From the NCBI GenBank assembly GCA_964017235.1, contig OZ024936.1:33316040-33380039 (forward strand): a stretch of 64,000 bases of DNA. Reading direction: 5' to 3'. The position numbers and the translations under genes are program-made. Below are positions 56,270-64,000 of this stretch, piece after piece. Position 1 is the first letter of the stretch. Every line of letters starts with the position of its first letter. The stretch comes from Sabellastarte sp. h YS-2021 (lineage: Eukaryota; Annelida; Polychaeta; Sabellida; Sabellidae). Under the pieces are notes generated by a model. That model saw only the letters and a list, made by a program, of their open reading frames with translations, made no database searches and was not told the origin of the DNA.

Positions 56270-56960
56270 GGAAATGCATTTAAATGCATTTGCATTTGAA
56301 TGTATTTTAAATACTTTTCAAAAGTATTTGCATTTGATTTGATGTTTTCAAATAAAAAGTATTTGCATTTTGCATTTGAAAAAAATGTCAAATACTTTCA
56401 AATACATTTTACAACTAGTATTTATTCTGCAAGTGATTGAATTTGCTACTTTTTCATTTTTTTTGAAAAGTTATTCTTATTATTAATATTAATGTTATGT
56501 AACAGTGAACTCAATTTAATTTAGATTTTTATAAGTACTTTTATAAAAGTAATAAGTTAAAATATTTTATTTTATTGACTTATTGGATATTACTAATATT
56601 ATAAACATGCCTCTGAAGATATTTAACTGATAAAGAAACATGATCTGTTAAAGTGATATTGCAATTAACATAAACAAGTCTAAAACTAAACCATTGCCCT
56701 CCTTATGCAAAAGCAGGTTAAAGCAGTCCCATCATCAACACATAAACACAAAAACAAACATTCAGTAAAAGGTTACTGGGAAGATTCAAGATGTCAGGAA
56801 AGATTAAGCCTAATAACAAACAACACTCTTCTGTTATGAATGTACCTGATGAAAAAGGAAAGTATTGTGTGAGGTGCAAGCATTGTTCTACTGAACTCAG
56901 TACTCACTTAAAGGTTAACATTTTAAGCATTTCTTATAAATGCTACTGAAATGTAAAAAG
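56270..56960 (+). mobile_element. Possible hAT fragment with BED-finger-like relic
   Basis: At 56,277-56,420 there are many inverted and direct copies of GCATTTGAATAC-type words (CATTTAAATGCATTTG, AAGTATTTGCATTTG). At about 56,790-56,935 a frame reads KMSGKIKPNNKQHSSVMNVP, then KGKYCVRCKHCSTELSTHLK, with a CxxC and a His at BED zinc-finger spacing. Many hAT elements begin with such a finger. No transposase core follows, since LINE sequence begins soon after. Confidence 0.35.
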
Positions 56961-57239
56961 GTTCAGTCCTTTGTAGTGTCATTGAGGGAAGTCACTGGTT
57001 TCCCGCAGTAAACAAAAGTCATTTTTCGGATATTTTATTGTGTATCAGACACAAAAACTTTGGTATTATATGAAAGCTAATTGTTTTGTGATCATATTGG
57101 ATATAATTGTTTGTGAGAATATTGTGACAAATATATTTTTTTTAAGATTTTTTTATTGGGGAAAAGTGTATAAAATAAACATTTTGAAATAAATCGAATC
57201 TGTCAATCTGTGTATAATTAACACCTAATTAGGCAATCA

Positions 57240-57665
57240 TACCAATTAAACAAAAGCTTACTGTTCACAATGGATTTATGACAAGTGCCACCAGTATTTG
57301 TGAAGGCAGGGGATATAACTGACTTCAAAAACATTAAGGAAATTGACATGTATCAAGTAGTGGTGGAAAAAGTCGACCCAGAACATGTGTTTGGTGTTCA
57401 GCGTATTGGCATGTTATGGAGAATATATCTGTCTAATCAAGAAAGTAGAATAGCATTGTTGACTCAACACATTACAGTAGGTAAACAATCTATTGACTGC
57501 TTCTCCAACAGCCCATTAAGGGCTGGGCCTAATGAATAGTGATTAAAGGGTGCCCCTGTCAAAAGGAAATTCGTCAATTGAAGAATTTCTAGGGGCCAAC
57601 AAATTTACACTCAGAGGGGCAATTCAGAATGGAAAATTAAGAGACAAAAACAATATCTTGCTTAA
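57240..57665 (+). pseudogene. LINE (Tx1/L1-like) ORF1, 5' part
   Basis: The frame has VFVKAGDITDFKNIKEIDMY, VVEKVDPEHVFGVQRIGMLW, RIYLSNQESRIALLTQHITV and SIDCFSNSPLRAGPNE. This is the RRM-like nucleic-acid-binding style of first proteins in Tx1/L1-like LINEs. After a stop and frameshift at about 57,540-57,600 (KGAPVKR, LGANKFTLRGAIQNGKLRDK) it is cut by the TTAA-target element. It continues at 58,722. Confidence 0.6.
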
Positions 57666-58717
57666 TGTAGCGACCCGAGCTAAATTATGTGTCAAGGCAC
57701 AATAACACAGTTAATAAAAACCTATTCTCAACAAATGATTTTTATTATGCCAAACAAATAAACAAACTGGAACAGAAATTATGTCAACATTTTAATTCAA
57801 CAAGAAGAAAATCATATAGCCCAATTCCCCAAACCTGACTCCCCAAGAATATTCCTAACCAACCAAGCTAATCCCCACCCAATACATCTTTAATATTCAC
57901 CCAAAGTACAAAAATGCCATCTAAAATGCTAACCCCCAAGGACTAAAATTACTAAAAATGTGGTAACTTAACTAAACCTAAAACAGAACATAGTTGTTCA
58001 GTTACCTCTCCATGACTGACAAAGCTTTAAGGCTTAGTGGCAAGAACTAGGGCTGCCACAGAGTAGTAGAGTACTCGTCAAAGAGTAGAGTACTGGATTA
58101 TTTAGAGTACAAATCAGGAAAAGAGTACTCGTCTGCATTAAAATTTTGAATTTTCCACTATATTTTTGTCAGAAATGATGTGCAATATATCAAATTATAC
58201 AGTGAAATGGTACATTTTCTTGATTTCATTGTAAAAAAGAGTACTCGTTCAAGAGTAGAGTAATGGTTAAAGATTACTCGAGTAGTAAAATTATTACTCG
58301 TGGCAGCCCTAGCAAGAACAGTGTGTTCAATGAAAGGTCAGCCCAGAATGTGGGAAATGCACCCCCTTTTATAGCCAAAAAGTGAACTACTCAAGTCTTT
58401 GGTGTCAGCACCTTTGACCCACATCCTTGAACCAAATACCAGTTCCCTGATTTGTTTATAAAAATAGACCCAAAATACCAGGATAGTAAACAAGGTCAAA
58501 CATGGCTACCAAAACATGTGAGTTCCCCAAATAGAAATAAAGACCAAATTCCCACAATACCCACAGGTTAGTAAAACAAATATTTAATACCATTACACAA
58601 TCAAACCCCAAGAAACCATTTAATTATATCCAAAAACCCCTGAATATCGCCCGTAACTCCCGTAAACTCCCGATATTCATCATAGCACAAAATACCACAA
58701 TAACGGTCGTCACTACA
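57666..58717. mobile_element. TTAA-target inverted-repeat element
   Basis: The ends read TGTAGCGACC (left) and, reverse complemented, TGTAGTGACGACC (right), each next to TTAA (57,662-57,665 and 58,718-58,721). Removing the element and one TTAA restores LINE sequence (CTTAATGTCTACAGTGG, giving LLNVYSG). TTAA targets are typical of piggyBac and Kolobok transposons. No transposase is encoded. It contains the hAT-type MITE at 58,048-58,311. Confidence 0.65.
58048..58311. mobile_element. hAT-type MITE, 264 bp
   Basis: Terminal inverted repeats TAGGGCTGCCAC (left) and TAGGGCTGCCACGAGTA (right, reverse complemented) enclose many GAGTACTCG words. GCAAGAAC is perfectly duplicated at 58,040-58,047 and 58,312-58,319. 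An 8-bp duplication and TAGGG-type ends are diagnostic of the hAT superfamily. Confidence 0.9.
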
Positions 58718-58721
58718 TTAA

Positions 58722-59260
58722 TGTCTACAGTGGTGACAGAATTATTTATGCTGAAAAGTTTGCAACACCACTTACCAGAAAAGCAAAAAAGAACATGCAT
58801 ACCAACATTCTAAGGCCATCCAGGGTGGCCAGGACTCAATTGCAAATACTATTCTCATTGCCAGGAATGGAAAAATAGCCAAGGATGAAGCATCCTTCTT
58901 ACCCTACAATCCTGACTGGACATCCAGAAAAAGAGAGTGTAATGAAAGAAGTGCTTGAAGCTAAGGCTGAACAATGTCCAAAATTCAAAAAGGAATTGTT
59001 GAAGACTGACAGTAACATCCTTACAGAAGCCGTTAGGGGTGACACCCGATTACCACTGGTCCACTGGCCTAGACAAAGAACTTTTGATGACCACTAAGAT
59101 TAAATTCTGGCCATGGAAAAATGTCATGGGAAAGCTCCTAAGTGATCTCAGGACAAAACTGAAACAAAAAGAGAAAGATGCAAAAAACACTCCAAGTCAA
59201 TAGATGCATCAAATAAAAAGAATGAAAGAGAAAGTGACTATGACTATAATTACTGAAATA
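58722..59260 (+). pseudogene. LINE ORF1, 3' part
   Basis: After the inserted element the frame resumes: YAEKFATPLTRKAKKNMHTN, ILRPSRVARTQLQILFSLPG, then a stop near 58,877, then HPSYPTILTGHPEKESVMKE and CPKFKKELLKT up to 59,097. A basic Lys-rich end follows near 59,160-59,230 in other frames. Confidence 0.5.
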
Positions 59261-59309
59261 CCTCCTAAAATTGTTCACTTGAATTATAATACCCTATCAT
59301 GTTATCTCC

Positions 59310-62300
59310 GCTATCATAATGTATCCAACTAGTGACTTGTTAACAATACTAACCCTTAAAGTTAGAGGCCTAAATAATAGTCCGAAAAGAAAGAAAATGT
59401 TCCTTTGGCTAGACAATACAAAAGCTGACATTATATTACTTCAGGAAACTTTTTGTATGCCAAAAACTGATCATATATTAAGTCGAACTGGAAAGGGAAA
59501 ATGTTTAATGCTTGCTCAAATCCTAGTCATAGTAGAGGGGTAGGAATTTTGTTTAAGGAAAATGTTGATATTAAGATTCTAAATATACACTACTGCACAA
59601 CTGGTAGGTACATACTGATAAACTTTGAATTTAAATGCAGAGTGTTCTCAGTTGTGTCTTTGTACGCTCCAAATGTAGAAGGAGAAAGAATTATCTTTTT
59701 TAATGAATTAAACAACATTATTGAAGAACATGCTATTAGTAAAGACAATCTTATTATTGGTGGGGACTTTAATTGTTGTTTAGACATATCTGTATGCAAA
59801 ATTAAGATTCATATAAATGATAAAAGCAGAAACATTTTTAAAAATGTATTACACAATTACAGTTGTAGAAATATAAGTACTACTATGTAAAAAAATTCTA
59901 TACATTTATTTTGACAAAAGTACAAAACAATACAGTACATTAGAATATATCTTTATTTCTAATGATTTTATGTTTAAGCCAATTGATCTGGCAGTTTATC
60001 AACCTGTTAGGGATAATAATGTCATTGATCATAATGCGCTGGTTAGCACTTTCCAAGTTGAAAACAATAATACTCGCGGTTCTGGCTACTGGAAAATGAA
60101 TAACCAACATTTTAATGATGAGAAATATTGTTGTAGTGTAAGATAAATTACTAATAATACAATAACGGATTGCCATCCATTAAGCTCTTAAGCAAATTAT
60201 GTGGGAAATGATACAATAAATGTAAAAAAATTCACCATGGATTTAGGTGTTTCTTTCAGTAATAAATGATCAAGCCACATAAAATGTATACAACCAGATA
60301 CACTGAATAGCAAAATCATATCACAAAAAGATAGTCACTGAACAGGACCTACTATTAAAACAAAAAATTGAGTCAGAAATAAATTGTTTTCATGAAGCAA
60401 AAGCTAAAGGAAGCTTTATTCGATCAAGAGCTAAATAGGTGAAAGAGGGTGAAATCGGATCAAAATACTTCTGAATCTTGAAAAATTACGCCAAAGCAAC
60501 AATAGTATAAAAAACTGAAATTGCCAGAGGGACAAATTCTTGCAAATGATAGCGATATTCTTAAAGAGGCACATCGGTTCTATTCTGAACTATATACATC
60601 GAACAATATCCCATATTCTGAAGTGAAAAATTATATTGATTCTATTTCTGAAAATAATACCTTAAACCATAAAGAAAAACAGGAATGTGAAAAGAAACTG
60701 TCAGCTAATGAAATATATAAGGCTGTTAAAAAACTGAACAATAATAAATCTCCAGGACCTGATGGCCTAACTCCTGAATTTTATAAGACTTTCTGGTCCA
60801 TATTAAAAGACCCTTTTATGGATATGCTGCATGAGACATATCAACTAAAGAGGTTACCCTCATCAACTTGCATGGCAATACTAACATTGATTTACAAAAA
60901 ATGACAAAGAAATGTTGAAGAATTACAGGCAAGTTAGCCTGAATAACTATGATTACAAAATAATATCTAGTGCTCTGTCTTGTGGACTGCAAAAAGTTGT
61001 GTCAGAATTAATATCACATGACCAAACTGCATACATAAAAGGCTGATACATTGGCCACACAGCACGGCTTCTGCAAGATGCAATAAAATATTGTGAGACT
61101 AGTAATTTACCCGGTGCAATACTGAGTTTATATTTTCAAAAAGTGTTTGACTCAATAGAGTGGCCATTTATGTTGAAGGCTCAAAACAAGTTTGGTTTTG
61201 GAGAATATTTTCAAACATGGGGAGAAATCCTTTATAAAGACCCTAAACTAGTAGTACAAAACAATGGCTGGCTATCAAAAACAACAAAAATGAAACATGG
61301 TATTAGGCAAGCCTGTCCACTATCTGCATTACTCTTCATAATAACAAGTGAAATCCTAACACTGAAATTAAAAAGCTGTAACAAAATACAAGGAATAAAA
61401 TTCAATGACTTTGAATGTCCAGTATGTCAATATGCAAATGATACAACACTTGTGTGGGAAATGTACAATCAATAAAAGAATCCCTTACAAACATAAAGAC
61501 TTTAGCATTGTTTCAGGGTTAAAACTTAACATAGAAAAATACACCGGTTTATGGATTGGATCATTGAAAGGAAGCCCTGAAACGTATAAAAAAATCAATT
61601 TCACCAATAAACCCTTCAGATGTCTTGGTCTTTACCTGAGTACAGATTTGAATGAAGGTATCTCTAAAACCTGAGAGGAACAACTAAAAACATTTAAAAT
61701 GTACTGAGTTCTTAGAAACAAAGGAAACTTACAATTCAAGGTAAAACCACAGTGGTGAACCACCTAACAATGCCAAAACTCATTCATAACCTCACACTTC
61801 TTCCAACATCTACAAAAATGTTAAAGTTATTTGAAAAGGAAATATATAATTTCCTATGGGGTAACAGATTTCCAATAAAAAAGGAATAGTAACAAGCCCA
61901 TTAGAATTAGGGGGGGTTAAATCTGGTTAATGTTTTTTTGCAAAAAACAGGCACTGAAATCATCTTGGATAACAGAACTCTTTGATAATAATAATAGGTG
62001 CAGAAGCATCCTTGATTTCTATCTGAATAAACAAGGACTGTCTTATGAATTAGTACTGAAAATGAATTGTCACAAAAAAGATGAACTTGTGGCTTTACAA
62101 TGTCTCCCTGAATTTTATTGATAAAATATTGGCTCTTAACCAATGTAAGTATATTAAATCAATCTATAATTTAAAAGATGTAGAACTATTGTCTCAATGT
62201 ATCTGGGGTAATGAATATTGTAAAAATAAAGGGAAGACTATTTACTTCAAGCACTGGATTAGAAATGGCATAGTATATGTAAAAGACCTGCTAGATAATA

Positions 62301-62378
62301 ATGGAAATATTTCACAAGAACATATTTTAAGGAAACTGGAATCAAAATCCAGCTGGATATCTGAATACATGACAATTA
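59310..62378 (+). pseudogene. LINE (Tx1/L1-like) ORF2: endonuclease and reverse transcriptase
   Basis: The endonuclease (59,319-60,140) shows VRGLNNSPKRKKMFLWL, ILLQETFC, VSLYAPNVEGERIIFFNEL, IIGGDFNCCLD and later GSGYWKMNNQHFND. The reverse transcriptase (60,521-61,700) shows KKLNNNKSPGPDGLTPEFYK, AYIKG, VFDSIEWPFML, HGIRQACPLSALLFIITSE and QYANDTTL, where the usual YADD has become YAND. The thumb gives SGLKLNIEKYTGLWIGSLKG and FRCLGLYLSTD. The C-terminal region reads EIYNFLWGNRFPIKKE and runs to about 62,378. At least five stops or frameshifts and the Asp to Asn change make it inactive. The 3' end is replaced by gypsy sequence. Confidence 0.85.
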
Positions 62379-62910
62379 TTTCACCAGCTCAAACTACATC
62401 CTGAATCAAAACACAAGACTGGCATTATTACAGAGTCAGGGTGTTGGCAATTTAGAAAACTCCTATTTGGACTTATGAACAGTCCTTCAGCCTTCAATTT
62501 GGTCATGAGCAAAGTGTTATCAGACTTATTTATTCAAATTTGCGTTGCCATATGTCGATGATATTTTATGCTATTCCTCTTCATTTGAACAACATCTTGA
62601 ACATCTTCAGATCATATTTGACAAGTTTAGAAAAGCAGGCATAAAGTTCAAGCCAAGTAAGTGTGTCTTTACCAAAAAATCAGTCAAATATCTAGGGCAC
62701 ACTCTTACTAAAGATGGGATAAGTGTAGACAAAGACAAGATTGCAGTGATAGAAGATTATCACAGACCAAAAAATCAAAAACAAGTGAAACAATTTCTTG
62801 GGTGCATTACTTACTACAAAAAATTCATTAAGAATTTTTGCCACATAGCTGTGCCTCTCAACAAACTTTTGAAAAAGAACCAACCATTTATTTGGGACAA
62901 AAAAATGTGA
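62379..62910 (+). pseudogene. Gypsy reverse transcriptase, partial
   Basis: It starts FHQLKLHPESKHKTGIIT, then FRKLLFGLMNSPSAFNLVMS. A single-base frameshift near 62,535 follows, then FALPYVDDILCYSSSFEQHL (catalytic Asp pair), GIKFKPSKCVFTKKSVKYLG and FLGCITYYKKFIKNF, up to a stop at 62,908-62,910. These are the fingers/palm/thumb motifs of Ty3/gypsy enzymes. The N-terminal third is absent. Confidence 0.85.
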
Positions 62911-62926
62911 GGACTCTTTTCAAATC

Positions 62927-63724
62927 TTGAAAAATGCCTTGGTTTCCACTGATATTCTAGTGTATACAGACTTCTCTAAGAAGTTTTTGCTTTACACAGG
63001 TGCATCTGATTACAGCTTAGGTTACATATTGGGTCGGAGAGATGAGCAAGGTAGGGAGAGAGTAATAGCCTATGGTGGTAGGGCTCTAACACCCAATGAA
63101 GTAAAATTTCCTGTAACACACAAGGAAGCATTAGCCATCATCAGTGGAATATGCAACTTTCATGTTTATTTGGCAAAAAGTAAATTTACTGTGTACACTG
63201 ATCATGCTGCACTCTCATCACTGCCAATAAACAAGCATTATGAGGGAAGGTTAGCCAGATGGGCATTATTTCTCCAACAATACGATTACACTGTGCAGGC
63301 AAAAAAAGGCAAGCAAAATGCTAATGCAGATTTTCTTTCCAGAATACACTATCCTCAATGCTCTAGGGATCCACCAAGCAGTGAGTATGTTCCACCACAG
63401 ATAATGAGCAATAATCACTTTCCAGCAGAAGCCCACACAACTGACCACATACCAGAGCAAAATGCTCCTTCATACACCACTGAGTACACACTTCACTACA
63501 CCACTCACTCTAATGAGCATGCCACTACCAACACACACAATCATCACACAGTGAACCCCCTCACAAAACTTCTGCAGGCAGAAAATGAATACCAATCTGT
63601 GAAGCCCATTCATTACCTATGTGAAGTGCTCCAAACAACTGAAACTGACAAAGTCACTCCAGATGCAGGATTCGCAACTAAAAACTTACTTGGATTATTT
63701 AACAAAGGGAGTCTTGCCAGATGA
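62927..63724 (+). pseudogene. Gypsy RNase H and linker
   Basis: Joined after a frameshift to the preceding RT, the frame shows DILVYTDFSKKFLLYTGASD, VIAYGGRALTPNEVKFPVTH, KEALAIISGICNFHVYLAKS, FTVYTDHAALSSL and NANADFLSRI. In the usual first catalytic block (TDAS) the Asp is a Gly (TGAS), so RNase H should be impaired. A Thr/His-rich linker of about 100 residues follows, and the frame shifts again near 63,680 into the integrase. Confidence 0.8.
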
Positions 63725-64000
63725 TAGTAAAACAGCTAGGACAATTATATTAGAGTCACCCGATTATGTTGTAGATGGAGGAGTTTTATACCATCTTTAC
63801 TACCCCAGAGGTAAAGGACATAAATGGATAGAGTTGTCAAACAGTTAGTTGTCCCACACCAGTTACAAAATGATGTGCTTAGGTCATATCATGATGCCAT
63901 TACTGCTGGTCACCAAGGATTAGAAAGAACATATCAAGCTGTGCGAATGAAATATTACTGGAGAACTATGTATTCAGATATTCAGACATATATTAAAACT
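63660..64000 (+). pseudogene. Gypsy integrase N-terminus, cut by window end
   Basis: Frames give TYLDYLTKGVLPDDSKTART, PDYVVDGGVLYHLYYPRGKG, a stop at 63,846-63,848, then VVPHQLQNDVLRSYHDAITA, GHQGLERTYQAVRMKYYWRT and MYSDIQTYIK. The His residues of the HHCC zinc-binding domain are visible; the Cys pair and the DDE core lie beyond the window. Confidence 0.8.

Larger units (their letters stand above)
62379..64000 (+). mobile_element. Ty3/gypsy LTR retrotransposon, 5' truncated, runs off window
   Basis: The piece begins abruptly inside the reverse transcriptase (FHQLKLHP) and continues through RNase H into the integrase N-terminus, in the Ty3/gypsy order RT-RH-IN, so the integrase is cut only by the window end. 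No LTR, gag or protease is seen on the left, where LINE sequence abuts. Confidence 0.85.

Overview
The window is AT-rich, intron-containing animal DNA and is dominated by decayed transposable elements. A marine lophotrochozoan, most likely a bivalve mollusc, fits best: there are satellite-cored elements built like bivalve pearl/HINE repeats, SINE tails of the type ending in GGACGTAAAACCCC, and a mix of DIRS, Penelope-like, Harbinger, Tx1/L1-like LINE and Ty3/gypsy elements. The species assignment is inference. No rRNA or tRNA gene and no prokaryotic feature was seen. Two host genes could be reconstructed exon by exon, both on the minus strand. Copy A (3,305-7,761) and copy B (33,965-40,165) are paralogues with six coding exons each, identical intron phases (1,2,1,1,1) and nearly equal exon lengths. 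Each encodes a small type I membrane protein: signal peptide, one four-cysteine CUB domain split over three exons, one transmembrane helix and a short cytoplasmic tail. Copy A (274 aa) ends in a PPxY motif. In copy B (267 aa) the same place has become an acidic dileucine motif ended by an earlier stop. The two genes sit in a large direct segmental duplication. Block 1 (about 2.0-15.8 kb) and block 2 (about 32.6-54.1 kb) match in the same order: gene 3' flank, CUB gene, gene 5' flank, a stretch near 11.5/46.9 kb, a tandem repeat of roughly 65 bp, and an intronless pseudogene of pyruvate dehydrogenase E1 alpha (14.5-15.5 and 52.8-53.8 kb). Block 2 is longer because it gained a Harbinger element (41.0-46.4 kb), satellite-cored repeats (37.4-38.2, 48.1-52.3 kb) and a LINE fragment whose ORF1 protein is fused to a NADAR domain (50.1-51.1 kb). 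Block 1 gained a LINE fragment (13.1-14.1 kb) and a G-rich MITE (10.0-10.9 kb). The spacer between blocks holds a DIRS-type tyrosine-recombinase retrotransposon (15.9-20.8 kb), a non-autonomous Harbinger derivative (21.3-21.85 kb), LINE fragments, an element with AGAATCTACCCC ends (23.9-25.7 kb), and a nest: a LINE (26.3-31.5 kb) split by a Penelope-like element (26.75-30.70 kb, 14-bp target duplication), itself split by a 1.25-kb inverted-repeat element (8-bp target duplication). Right of block 2 lie a 944-bp inverted-repeat element with an 11-bp target duplication (55.24-56.19 kb), a possible hAT fragment, a Tx1/L1-like LINE (57.2-62.4 kb) whose ORF1 is split by a TTAA-target element that itself carries a hAT-type MITE, and a 5'-truncated Ty3/gypsy element running off the window end (62.4-64.0 kb). 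Most element proteins carry stops, frameshifts or lost catalytic residues. Long intact frames remain in the DIRS reverse transcriptase/RNase H and in the Harbinger accessory (MADF-like) protein.
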